Shown: piece after piece, positions 55,608 to 63,999 of the stretch | Position numbering within the stretch: position 1 is the first letter of the stretch | Layout: every line of letters starts with the position of its first letter | From: Candidatus Oscillochloris fontis | Lineage (GTDB): Bacteria > Chloroflexota > Chloroflexia > Chloroflexales > Chloroflexaceae | Assembly (NCBI RefSeq): GCF_004138135.1 | Contig: NZ_RYFD01000019.1 | Span: forward strand, 1-64,000 | DNA length: 64,000 bases | Reading direction: 5' to 3' | Notes under the pieces: model-generated | Database searches by the model: none | Told to the model about the DNA's origin: nothing | What the model saw: only the letters and a program-made list of their open reading frames with translations | Translations under genes and position numbers: made by a program

Positions 55608-58600
55608 ATGCCCACCATCCTCATCCGCGAGATGCGTGATCTGGACGAGGCACCCGCTGGCCCCCACGCCACCCTCAGCATTGACGGCCAGGGTGAATAC
55701 CCGGTGACGTTGCGTGACCCCTTTGAGCCTGAGGATGAGAACCGCCTAGAGTGGTATTTTGAACAGTGGCTGCGTGCCCCCTTCACCAACCAGACCATCG
55801 CCGACGAGGTGGCGCAGAGCATCCAGAGCTATGGGACGCGGCTCTTCGATATGCTCTTTGCCGACCGTAACGCCTTTGCCCACTATGCCCAGGTGCGTCA
55901 GCAGGATCTGAGCCAATTGCGGATCGAGGTGGCCGGTTCGCCCACCTTCCACGCGCTCCACTGGGAGGCGCTCTATGATCCGACGCTCCAGAAACCGCTG
56001 GCGCTCGATGCGACCATGGTGCGCCGCACGCTCCAACCGCCGGTGCTGCGTGCCCAGCCCCGCCCCGGCCCGACGATCAATCTCTTGTTGGTGACGGCGC
56101 GCCCCAATGGGGCACAGGATGTTGGCTACCGCACGATTGCCCGCCCACTGGTGGAGTTGCTGCGCCAGAGTAACCTGCATGTGCGGGTGGATCTGGTGCG
56201 TCCGGGGACGTACCAGGCGCTCGTGGCGCATCTGCAAGCCACACGTGACCGCTATGGGCCGGGGTATTACCATATTATCCACTTCGATCTGCATGGGGCG
56301 CTGCTGCAATACAATCAGTTTGAACGCTTCGATCAGGCGATCCGTAATCTGGGCGCACATACCTTCATCGGCGCACGCTACGGACGCACCCCACTCGATC
56401 CCTACCCCGGCCAAAAGGCGTTCCTCTTCTTTGAGGGCGCGGAAGAGGGCTACCCCGATCCGGCCGAAGCGGCAGAGGTGGCGCACCTGTTGCAGACTCA
56501 TCAGATTCCGATCTGTATTCTGAATGCCTGCCAATCGGGCAAGCAGGTGGGGGCCAGCGAAACCAGCCTGGGGGCGCGCTTGATGCAGGCCGGGGTGCAG
56601 TTGGTGTTGGCGATGGCCTATTCGGTGACGGTGAGCGCCGCCCAGAAGGCGATGGACACCCTCTACACCCAACTCTTCGCCGGGGCCGATGTGGCCCAGG
56701 CGGTGCGCTGGGCACGCAACGAGCTACACGCCGATAAGCGGCGGCGTGCCTACTTCAACCATCTGATCGAGTTGGAGGACTGGTTATTGCCGGTGGTCTA
56801 CCAGAATGCGCCGCTGCGCCTGCAACCCACCCCGATGACAGCCGAGGAGAGCGCGGCCTTCTATGAAGCACAGGCGCGACGCTATACGCCCATCCCGCCC
56901 ACCTACGGCTTCAAAGGCCGCGATCTGGACATTCTGGCCCTCGAACGCCGCCTGCTGCGTGGGCCGAACATCCTGCTGCTGCGCGGGATGGGCGGCGCGG
57001 GCAAGACCACCCTGCTGCGCCATGTGGCCGCTTGGTGGCAGACCACCGGCCTGATCACACAGGTCTTTGAGTTTGCCTACGACCAGCGCGCCTGGACTCA
57101 CCAGCAGATCCTGGATAGCATTGCGCGCCAGATTCTCACTCCGGCAGAATATACCACCTTCCAACCGCTCAGCGCGGCGGCGCAACAGGCCATGATCACT
57201 ACCCGCATGCGCGCCACGCGCTACCTGCTCATCCTCGACAACCTGGAGTCGATCACCGGGACGGAGTTGGCCATCCGCCACACCCTGCCCGCCGCCGAAC
57301 AGGCCGCGCTCCACGCCCTGCTGCGCGATCTCGCCCACGGACAGACCCTGGTGCTCCTGGGATCGCGGGCGGAAGAGGCGTGGCTGGCTCCCGGCACCTT
57401 TGGCGACCAGCGCTACGAGTTGGGCGGGCTAGACCCAGAGGCGGCCACGGAACTGACCGAAGCAATCATCACCCAGCGGGGCGGCGCGCAGTACCGAGGC
57501 AGCGATGCGCTCAGGGAACTGATCAAGCTGCTCGGAGGCTTCCCGCTGGCCCTAGAGGTGGTACTGCCCAACCTAGCCCAGCAAGACCCCGCCACCATCC
57601 TGGCCGCACTCAAGCATGGCGATGCCCGCATTGACCCCCACGCCGACACCCAGGACAAGACGCGCAGCATCCTGCGCTGTATTGACTACTCCTTCAGCAA
57701 CCTCGATCCGACCGCCCAATCGCTGCTGACCTGCCTCGCGCCGTTTGTGGGGGTGATTTTTCTGGGCATGATGGACGAATACATCCAAGCCCTCCAACAA
57801 CAACCCAGCCTGGCCCAACTACCACTCGAACGCCTGCCCGAAGTGATACAGGCCGCAGTAGGCTGGGGGCTACTCGCGCCACACCCGGAGATCCGGGGCT
57901 TCCTGACAATCCAGCCCACCCTACCATACTTCCTGCGCAACCGGCTACACAGCGCCACACCCACCCTCGATGCGGAGGCGATCCGCCGCGCCTACGTGGC
58001 GCTCTACCAGCAATTTGGGGCTGCGATCAACGAGTTGATCACTGCGAAAGAACCCCAGCAGCGCCAGATGGGGATGATCGTTGCCGAACTGGAGTACGAG
58101 AACCTACGTGCCGCGCTCGATGCCGCCCTTGAGTACCAACTGCTCATCGCCGGGATCTACGAAGCCCTGGATAGGTATTGGGAGGCGACACAGGAACACC
58201 AGCGCGGCCTCAGCGACGGCGAGCGAGTCCGCATGGCCCTCAGCCACTACCCACAGGAGCGGCTGCGCGGGGAGGATGGATTTTTCCTGATGCGGGTGAG
58301 TGGCGACCTCGCCCAACGAAAAATGGTACTGCGCCAGTACGACGAGGCGGCCACGATCTATCTAGCGCAACTGCCACATATCGAACAGTTGCAGGGCTAT
58401 TCCGCAGCCAAGCGAGGAGAGTGGAAGGCAAACTCCTATGGAATGTTGGGCTGCGTGGCCCAGGAGCAGCGCCAGTGGGCACAGGCCGAGCACTACTTCC
58501 AGCAGGCCATGGAGATCTGGATCGCCTTCAACGACCGCTACAGCCAGGCCAGCACCTACCACCAGTTGGGTCGCGTGGCCGAGGAGCAGCGCCAGTGGGC

Positions 58601-59153
58601 ACAGGCCGAGCAATACTACCAACTGGCTCTAGAGATCTATATCGCCTTCAACGACCGCTTCAGCCAGGGCCGCACCTACCACCACTTGGGCATCGTAGCC
58701 CAGGAGCAGCGCCAGTGGGCACAGGCCGAGCATTACTACCAGCAGGCCCTGGAGATCTGTATCGCCTTCAACGACCGCTTCAGCCAGGCCAGCACCTACC
58801 ACCACTTGGGCATGGTGGCCCAGGCGCAGCGCCAGTGGGCACAGGCCGAGCAATACTACCAGCAGGCCATGGAGATCTGGATCGCCTTCAACGACCGCTA
58901 CAGCCAGGCCAGCACCTATGGCCAACTTGGTTTGTTAGCAGCAGTACAAGAACAATGGCCCCAGGCGCGGAGCTATTTGCTCCAGGCATTGGCAATCTTC
59001 GCTGAGTTTGGCGATCAGTATAGCCTCGGTGGAACCCTAGGCAACCTCGCCCGTCTGGGCAAGGCCAGCAACGATCCCACCCTGGCCGCAGCGGTGGCCG
59101 AGGTGCTCGGTGTGGGAGTGGCGGAGGTGGAGGCGCTGCTGCGGGAGGGATGA
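55608..59153 (+). CDS. CHAT-protease, NTPase and TPR fusion protein
   Basis: A 1181-residue multidomain protein. The N-terminal CHAT (caspase-like) domain, about residues 90-400, has HIIHFDLHG (catalytic His229) and ILNACQSG (catalytic Cys308), both intact. The NB-ARC/NACHT-like NTPase follows: P-loop GMGGAGKTT (460-468) and Walker B RYLLILDNLES (539-548). A winged/helical stretch leads to about six TPRs (about 940-1140), four of them near-identical 40-residue units. The chain resembles an NLR: sensor TPRs, a switch ATPase and a protease effector. GGAGG is ten bases before the ATG. Flanked by the same 9-bp repeats as the NACHT gene. Target protein is unknown. Confidence 0.88.
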   Translation: MPTILIREMRDLDEAPAGPHATLSIDGQGEYPVTLRDPFEPEDENRLEWYFEQWLRAPFTNQTIADEVAQSIQSYGTRLFDMLFADRNAFAHYAQVRQQDLSQLRIEVAGSPTFHALHWEALYDPTLQKPLALDATMVRRTLQPPVLRAQPRPGPTINLLLVTARPNGAQDVGYRTIARPLVELLRQSNLHVRVDLVRPGTYQALVAHLQATRDRYGPGYYHIIHFDLHGALLQYNQFERFDQAIRNLGAHTFIGARYGRTPLDPYPGQKAFLFFEGAEEGYPDPAEAAEVAHLLQTHQIPICILNACQSGKQVGASETSLGARLMQAGVQLVLAMAYSVTVSAAQKAMDTLYTQLFAGADVAQAVRWARNELHADKRRRAYFNHLIELEDWLLPVVYQNAPLRLQPTPMTAEESAAFYEAQARRYTPIPPTYGFKGRDLDILALERRLLRGPNILLLRGMGGAGKTTLLRHVAAWWQTTGLITQVFEFAYDQRAWTHQQILDSIARQILTPAEYTTFQPLSAAAQQAMITTRMRATRYLLILDNLESITGTELAIRHTLPAAEQAALHALLRDLAHGQTLVLLGSRAEEAWLAPGTFGDQRYELGGLDPEAATELTEAIITQRGGAQYRGSDALRELIKLLGGFPLALEVVLPNLAQQDPATILAALKHGDARIDPHADTQDKTRSILRCIDYSFSNLDPTAQSLLTCLAPFVGVIFLGMMDEYIQALQQQPSLAQLPLERLPEVIQAAVGWGLLAPHPEIRGFLTIQPTLPYFLRNRLHSATPTLDAEAIRRAYVALYQQFGAAINELITAKEPQQRQMGMIVAELEYENLRAALDAALEYQLLIAGIYEALDRYWEATQEHQRGLSDGERVRMALSHYPQERLRGEDGFFLMRVSGDLAQRKMVLRQYDEAATIYLAQLPHIEQLQGYSAAKRGEWKANSYGMLGCVAQEQRQWAQAEHYFQQAMEIWIAFNDRYSQASTYHQLGRVAEEQRQWAQAEQYYQLALEIYIAFNDRFSQGRTYHHLGIVAQEQRQWAQAEHYYQQALEICIAFNDRFSQASTYHHLGMVAQAQRQWAQAEQYYQQAMEIWIAFNDRYSQASTYGQLGLLAAVQEQWPQARSYLLQALAIFAEFGDQYSLGGTLGNLARLGKASNDPTLAAAVAEVLGVGVAEVEALLREG
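58441..58920 (+). repeat. Four 120-bp repeats encoding TPR units
   Basis: Within the CHAT gene the sequence repeats every 120 bp (starts 58441, 58561, 58681, 58801). Copies share long identical runs at DNA level, such as GCCAGTGGGCACAGGCCGAG, including third codon positions. Confidence 0.95.
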
Positions 59154-59162
59154 TCGTGGTTT

Positions 59163-59263
59163 GTGTCCGCAGAGGTTTGTGTCCGCAGAGGTTTGTGTCC
59201 GCAGATTACGCAGATTACGCAGATTATTATAGAAAAAATAATCTGCGTAATCTGCGGATAATA
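59163..59263. repeat. GATTACGCA repeats, family B copy 4
   Basis: Three copies of TTGTGTCCGCAGA come first, then GATTACGCA 9-mers and the complementary arm AATAATCTGCGTAATCTGCG. It begins 9 bp after the CHAT stop codon and stops just before the acyltransferase gene's end. Confidence 0.9.
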
Positions 59264-59271
59264 TCAACGCA

Positions 59272-60036
59272 CTACAGCCGCTTCACCATACGCAAGAAGT
59301 GCGCAAAGCGCTGATCAATCCCCACGCGCCCGCGCAACAACGGGCGGAAGCGGTCGAGCCGCTGGGCCAGAACATCCTCGCGCAGCCCATCGGCGGCGGC
59401 GGTCATTGCGTGGGTGATCTCGGCCTGGGTGCGCTCCACATCCTGCGCATCCTGGGGGCGGTGGGTTGGCCCAATGCGCATAAAGGCGTGTGGCCACTGC
59501 TGGCCCAGAAATTCGTAGCGCAGCGCAATTGGGCAGAGGGTCACGTCCCCAACCAGGGCGGCAATGCGCGCAATGCCGGGGTAGATCGTGATCGGGCGCA
59601 GATCTGGGTGGACAATTTTGCCCTGGGGGAAGATGTAGAGCGCCCGATCTGGGCGTCCGTGAAGCAGATTGGCTGCATACTGCTGCGAACGCCACGAGGA
59701 TTCGGGGTCGTGGCGGTTAACCGAAAAGACCCCACACCAGGTGAAGAAGCGGTAGGCGCGTAGTTGGCGCTCTTCCTGCATCAAGTAGCTGTCGAAGGCG
59801 CGTTGCAGCGCAATGCGGTGGATCAGCATCATGATATAGCCATCCCACCAGCCACTATGGGTTAGGTAGAAGATGTAAGGGCCGTGGCCTTTGGTAGGGA
59901 GTGGGCCAACATGCTGCATCCAGACCCGATCAAAATAGTTCTGGAACGAGCGGCGCCCAAAGAGCAGGTAGAGCAGTTCATCGCCGAGGGCGTTCTTGTG
60001 CGCCGGGATGGCAGGCATGGGGGGCTGGTCATGCAT
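59272..60036 (-). CDS. PlsC-like acyltransferase
   Basis: A 254-residue enzyme of the lysophospholipid acyltransferase superfamily. The catalytic HX4D motif reads HSGWWDG, and the substrate motif is FPQGKI in place of FPEGT. Tryptophan-rich, with no clear membrane helix. Its ATG (60036) overlaps the preceding gene's stop by eight bases, so it is translationally coupled. It might acylate a phospholipid, a glycolipid or the sugar of a carotenoid glucoside; the last is attractive near cruF but unproven. Confidence 0.8.
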   Translation of the reverse strand: MHDQPPMPAIPAHKNALGDELLYLLFGRRSFQNYFDRVWMQHVGPLPTKGHGPYIFYLTHSGWWDGYIMMLIHRIALQRAFDSYLMQEERQLRAYRFFTWCGVFSVNRHDPESSWRSQQYAANLLHGRPDRALYIFPQGKIVHPDLRPITIYPGIARIAALVGDVTLCPIALRYEFLGQQWPHAFMRIGPTHRPQDAQDVERTQAEITHAMTAAADGLREDVLAQRLDRFRPLLRGRVGIDQRFAHFLRMVKRL

Positions 60037-60553
60037 GGGGCAGTGCCTCAGGGTGTAACTGGCGGGCTTGGCGGTAGGTCTGTTGGGCGAGTTGGACGAG
60101 TTGCTGGCGCACAGTTGGCGTAAGATCCGCATCTGGCTCCAGCCACACCGTGCCCACCAGATCCGCACCACTGGCGCGACAGAGGTGATCCAGGAGCGCC
60201 TGGGTTGCCGGGGTGGCCGATCCGAGCAGTACCAACGCGGCGTGGCGTGGGCGGAGCGGGGGCGGAGCGGCCACCACATGGCGCAGCAGCGCAGCGAGGC
60301 GCGCCGGTAGCCCCCCAACCACCAATGGAGTGACCAAGAAGAACGCCTCGGCATCGGCGAGATCGGCCCAGATCGGGGCGCTGAGCGGGTCGGCAAGATC
60401 GGGTACGCCAGCGGAGAGCAGCACCTCACCCAAAAGGGCGGCGCGCTTCACCGGGGGGATGGCGGCCAGCATGGTATCCAGACACGCCGGAGCGATGCTG
60501 CTGTCGCTGGCACTCCCACAGATACCCAGCGTGAAGATGTAGCCATCGTGCAT
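60029..60553 (-). CDS. NAD(P)H-dependent FMN reductase-like flavoprotein
   Basis: A 174-residue protein with the flavodoxin-like fold: LGICGSASDSSIAPACLDTML is the FMN phosphate loop, and FFLVTPLVVGGLPARLAALLRH corresponds to the second flavin loop (usual P-x-Y-x-G-x(2)P-x-x-LK). The sequence is degenerate at the latter motif (TPLVVGGLPARL), so the substrate is uncertain. It starts three bases after the stop of dusB and overlaps the acyltransferase gene, making a compact three-gene operon. Confidence 0.75.
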   Translation of the reverse strand: MHDGYIFTLGICGSASDSSIAPACLDTMLAAIPPVKRAALLGEVLLSAGVPDLADPLSAPIWADLADAEAFFLVTPLVVGGLPARLAALLRHVVAAPPPLRPRHAALVLLGSATPATQALLDHLCRASGADLVGTVWLEPDADLTPTVRQQLVQLAQQTYRQARQLHPEALPHA

Positions 60554-60556
60554 AGG

Positions 60557-61567
60557 TTACACCGCAAATGGGACAAAGAAGCGTTTCATCTCGGTACGTG
60601 CCGCTGCCACCGTGGCGCTGCGATGTACCGCGCTACGCAACAGCGCACTACCGGGCAACCCGACAACGAACTGGCCGACCAACTGCTTCAGTTTGTTGAG
60701 CGCGAGGCGTTCCGGCATCTCGCTCAGGCAGTGATCCAGATACTGATTGAGAAAGGCGAGCTTATCGGCGGGTGAGGGCTGAAAGATCGGCTCACCCCGG
60801 CGCAATTGTTGAATCTGGAGGAAGATCCAAGGATTCTCCATCGCCCCACGACCAATCATCACCCCATCCACGCCCGTCTCGTGGAGCCGCAACAGCGCCT
60901 CCTCCGCCGTCTTGACATCACCGCTGCCCACTACTGGGATCGAGACCGCCCGCTTCACCTCGGCCACCCGGCTCCAATCGGCGCACCCATGGTACTCCTG
61001 CTCACGGGTGCGCGGGTGCAGCGCGAGCGCGGCAATCCCGGCCTCCTCGGCAATCCGCGCCGTCTCCAGATAATTGAGCCGCGCCTCGTCCCACCCAGCG
61101 CGAAACTTGAGCGTCACCGGCACCTGCACCGCTGCGGTCACGGCGCGCAACACCTGCTCCAGCTTAGGCAGATCCTTAAGCAGCGCCGAGCCATGGCCGC
61201 CACCGGTCACTTTCGGTGAGGGACAGCCACAGTTAATGTCAATAATATCTGCCCCCAGGCGCTCGACACTCAGCGCCGCCGCCGCCATCAGATCGGGGTC
61301 ATTGCCACTCAACTGCATGGTCAGCGGGCGTTCCTGGGGCAAGAAATCGAGCAGGCGATGGCGCTTGAGCGCCTTCGGCGTCACACTGGCCGCGTTGGTC
61401 ATCTCGGTACAGACGAGACCACAGCCGCCTAAGCCCAGGATCACGCGCCGGAAGACACTATCGGTCACACCGGCCATGGGGGCCAGGATCATATTGGGCG
61501 CGACATGGATGGAACCGATGTGGTAGCTATCGGGGAGATTCTGGATCGTTTCGCGAGCAAGCATCAT
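60557..61567 (-). CDS. dusB: tRNA-dihydrouridine synthase (DusB type)
   Basis: A 336-residue flavoenzyme reducing uridines in tRNA D-loops with NADPH. Landmarks: LAPMAGVTDSVFRR, DINCGCPSPKVTGGGHGSALLKD with the catalytic Cys, VTLKFRAGWDE, LHPRTREQEYHGCADW, VVGSGDVKTAEEAL and VMIGRGAMENPWIF. The C-terminal recruitment domain is complete. I place the start at the first of two adjacent ATGs (61567 or 61564), after GGAAG; the frame extends to 61693 through repeat DNA. First gene of the operon with the flavoprotein and the acyltransferase. Confidence 0.95.
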   Translation of the reverse strand: MMLARETIQNLPDSYHIGSIHVAPNMILAPMAGVTDSVFRRVILGLGGCGLVCTEMTNAASVTPKALKRHRLLDFLPQERPLTMQLSGNDPDLMAAAALSVERLGADIIDINCGCPSPKVTGGGHGSALLKDLPKLEQVLRAVTAAVQVPVTLKFRAGWDEARLNYLETARIAEEAGIAALALHPRTREQEYHGCADWSRVAEVKRAVSIPVVGSGDVKTAEEALLRLHETGVDGVMIGRGAMENPWIFLQIQQLRRGEPIFQPSPADKLAFLNQYLDHCLSEMPERLALNKLKQLVGQFVVGLPGSALLRSAVHRSATVAAARTEMKRFFVPFAV

Positions 61568-61599
61568 TCTTCCAAGATTCGATTTTTGTGGTGCGGTGC

Positions 61600-61755
61600 G
61601 CCAATTGAATTTGAGGGCTACCGCCCTCAAACCCACGCTTGGGGCTGCGCCCCAAATCTGATTTTTTCGCATAATTGGCGGCTTCGCCGCCAATTATGCG
61701 AAAAAAAGTTCTTCGGAGGAGGCTTCGCCTTCCCCGAACCCCACCAGAGGTGGAG
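61600..61755. repeat. Composite palindromic element, family A copy 9
   Basis: Satellites TTGAGGGC/GCCCTCAA and TTGGGGC/GCCCCAA, the main hairpin 61662-61706 (perfect 21-bp stem, arm CGCATAATT, loop TTC), and then an AGGAGGCTTCGCCTTCC satellite with the end CCCCGAACCCCAC. It fills the divergent gap between dusB and rpmG. Confidence 0.85.
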
Positions 61756-61768
61756 CCATTATACCAGC

Positions 61769-61797
61769 TTGTCGGATCAACCCATGTATGCTAGAAT
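61769..61797 (+). promoter_or_regulatory. Promoter of rpmG
   Basis: TTGTCG (61769-61774), 17-bp spacer and TAGAAT (61792-61797), 60 bp upstream of the ATG. The TGC before TAGAAT makes it an extended -10. Confidence 0.6.
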
Positions 61798-61856
61798 AGC
61801 CGCTAGTGCGCCTACGGGCGCAATTTTGGCGCGATTATCCCAGCGAGGACAACGAG

Positions 61857-62021
61857 ATGGCCAGCAAAAAGGGCAACCGCATCGTGATCAAGCTGAAGAG
61901 CTCCGAGAGCGGCCACACCTACACCACCATGAAGAACCGCCGCAACGATCCGAGTCGGCTTGAGTTGAAGAAGTACGACCCAATCGTGCGTCGTCACGTC
62001 TCCTACCGCGAGACCAAGTAA
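61857..62021 (+). CDS. rpmG: 50S ribosomal protein L33
   Basis: A 54-residue ribosomal protein: [16 protein letters not shown], then [33 protein letters not shown]. It lacks the two CxxC zinc pairs, so it is the zinc-independent form that cells use when zinc is scarce. Start ATG 61857 with GAGGA upstream; the earlier frame start is rejected. It stands alone rather than in the usual rpmG-secE-nusG arrangement. Confidence 0.96.
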   Translation: MASKKGNRIVIKLKSSESGHTYTTMKNRRNDPSRLELKKYDPIVRRHVSYRETK

Positions 62022-62031
62022 GTATTCAGTT

Positions 62032-62090
62032 GGTACCAAGAGAACGCGGCGGCTCGGAATTGTTCCGAGCCGCCGCGTTCTCTTGGTACC
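62032..62090. terminator. Perfect 28-bp hairpin after rpmG
   Basis: Two 28-base complementary arms (GGTACCAAGAGAACGCGG.. and complement) around TTG, 10 bp beyond the rpmG stop. No T-run follows, so it is not a canonical intrinsic terminator. It could stop polymerase or protect the mRNA end. Confidence 0.6.
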
Positions 62091-62114
62091 CCACCTACGG
62101 GATCTTTTAGGGGT

Positions 62115-62273
62115 AGATTTTAGCCATCCGGCCCTCACCCCCCTGCCCCCTCTCCCGCACGCGGGAGAGGGGGTATACCATTCCTGATGGTGCTGCACAC
62201 GCGAAGCGTGTGCAGCACCATCAGGAATTTTTCGCCCCCTCCCCTGAAAGGGGAGGGGGTAGGGGGGAGGGGT
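62115..62273. repeat. REP-like palindromes at the end of the AAA/TPR gene
   Basis: Three hairpins: CCCTCTCCCGCACGCGGGAGAGG (62138-62170), GTGCTGCACACGC with its complement (62189-62217), and CCCCTCCCCTGAAAGGGGAGGGG (62233-62256). The last one is translated as the C-terminal tail of the AAA/TPR protein. Confidence 0.8.
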
Positions 62274-63999
62274 ATTCGGGCAGAGCCGGGATGGAGGTAC
62301 GTTCCAGTTCGTGGCTCAAACTAGCCTGCTTGAAGAGATCGCGGGCCTGTTCGAGCAACTTCCGCCCACGTTCCGCATCGCCACTACGCATCTCGTGGGC
62401 GGCCCAAGCGCGCAGGGTGCGCCCCTTATCGGCAATCATACCGGGCATATCGAGCAAGAGCGCACTCTCGGCAAAACAGAGCGCCGCCCCCATCGGCTCG
62501 GCCAGATCGGCCATGGCCATCCCCAGCGCACGCCACGCTACCCCCACCTCACGGGGCGCACCAGCCTCACGCGCCAGACTCAGGCCGCGTTGGGCCGCCT
62601 CGACCGCCTCATCCACGCGGCCCTGTGCCAAATAGATCGCCGAAAGATCGCGGTAGAAGTCGGGGAAGATCTTGATGCGACTCTGCTCGCACATCTGGAT
62701 GCCGCGCTTGACCATTGCTTCAGCCTCGGCATGGCGCTTCACCCCCACCAGCGCCGCCCCCAAGTTACTGAGCAGGTAGATCTCCATATAGCGGATGCCG
62801 CCATCGTGGGCAATACGCAACCCCTCTTCAAGAAAGGTCAGCGCACTGGCAAAATCGCCCTGGGCATTGGCGATATAGCCCAGATTATTGAGTTGGGTGG
62901 CCACCTCGACCAGATTACCAAGCTGGCGGAAGCGCACCATGGCCGCCTGCATATATTCCATAGCCGCATTGAGATCGCCACGATGCTCATAGGCGAGCGC
63001 GAGATAGGCCATACTCTTGGCCACGCCCAGATCATACTCAGCCTGCTGCGCAATAATCAGTGCCTCTTGGGCCAACTCCAGCCCGCGATCCGTCTCGCCA
63101 AGGCGATTATTAGCCAGACTGAGGGTTGCCAGCGACATCACGATCTGGGCCGGGTCACCAATCTCATACGCCAGTTCGAGGGCTTGCTGGGCGTAATTGC
63201 GCATCGAGACGGGATCGGACATATCATCAGCAATCGCCGAGAGGCGTTCAAGGGCGTGGGCCTCGGCCTGCTTATCGCCGCAGCGGCTAGCCAGATCACG
63301 CGCACGGCGGAAACTGGCCACCGCCTCAGCAAACTGGGCTGCTTCAAGCTGTACTTGACCCAAGGCTGCATGGCCTGCGATCAGATCCGCATTAGCATCA
63401 GGCAAATTGGCTAAGAGCGAGATCGCCAGTTGGTAGTGACTCATCGCCGTATCCAAGGCATAGGCCGTGCGGGCATGTGCCCCAGCCTGCATATGCCAGC
63501 ACCCAGCATGATATTGTTCCCCGCCACGTTCAAAATGCTCGGCGATCAACCCGGCATAGTTCATCACATGATCATCGCAACTCGCCACTAGCCACTCAGC
63601 GAGGCGGCGGTGGTAGATGTGTAGATCGGCGGCGGGGATCTGCTCATAGATGGCTTCGCGCAACAGATCATGGCTGAAGCGATACTCTTGCTGGCAGCGC
63701 AGACTACTCTCTGGCTGGGCCACGATCAGGCGCTGTTGCTCCAGCGATTGAATGATCGTCGCCACATCAAGCTGCGCATCACCCAACATAAAAGCCGGCG
63801 CACTTGCCCAGAAGACCCCATCGGCCACAGCGGCTGCACGCAAGAAAGCGCGTTCAATTGGGTTCAGTGGTTGTAAACGGGTGCGCAACAGATCAGCGAG
63901 AGTGGTAGGAATCCGCAGCCGGGGCAAGCGCCCGACCCGGATCTGCCACGTATCATTGCCGGGGATGATCACCCCATCAGTGACGAGCGTATTGATCAA
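62221..63999 (-). CDS. AAA/TPR regulator, 3' part only
   Basis: 592 residues of the C-terminal part of a large protein whose N-terminus lies outside the window. The visible start contains the end of a STAND-type ATPase (RIPTTLADLLRTRLQPLNPIERAFLRAAAV, FSHDLLREAIYEQI), as in MalT/PknK-like proteins that often carry a nucleotide cyclase, kinase or LuxR output at the unseen end. About ten TPRs follow (YAQQALELAYEIGDPAQIV, QLNNLGYIANAQGDFASAL and others). The last residues, EYPSPLPPPLSGEGAKNS, are encoded by a REP-like repeat, which also provides the stop. The output domain cannot be known from here. Confidence 0.8.
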   Translation of the reverse strand: MINTLVTDGVIIPGNDTWQIRVGRLPRLRIPTTLADLLRTRLQPLNPIERAFLRAAAVADGVFWASAPAFMLGDAQLDVATIIQSLEQQRLIVAQPESSLRCQQEYRFSHDLLREAIYEQIPAADLHIYHRRLAEWLVASCDDHVMNYAGLIAEHFERGGEQYHAGCWHMQAGAHARTAYALDTAMSHYQLAISLLANLPDANADLIAGHAALGQVQLEAAQFAEAVASFRRARDLASRCGDKQAEAHALERLSAIADDMSDPVSMRNYAQQALELAYEIGDPAQIVMSLATLSLANNRLGETDRGLELAQEALIIAQQAEYDLGVAKSMAYLALAYEHRGDLNAAMEYMQAAMVRFRQLGNLVEVATQLNNLGYIANAQGDFASALTFLEEGLRIAHDGGIRYMEIYLLSNLGAALVGVKRHAEAEAMVKRGIQMCEQSRIKIFPDFYRDLSAIYLAQGRVDEAVEAAQRGLSLAREAGAPREVGVAWRALGMAMADLAEPMGAALCFAESALLLDMPGMIADKGRTLRAWAAHEMRSGDAERGRKLLEQARDLFKQASLSHELERTSIPALPEYPSPLPPPLSGEGAKNS

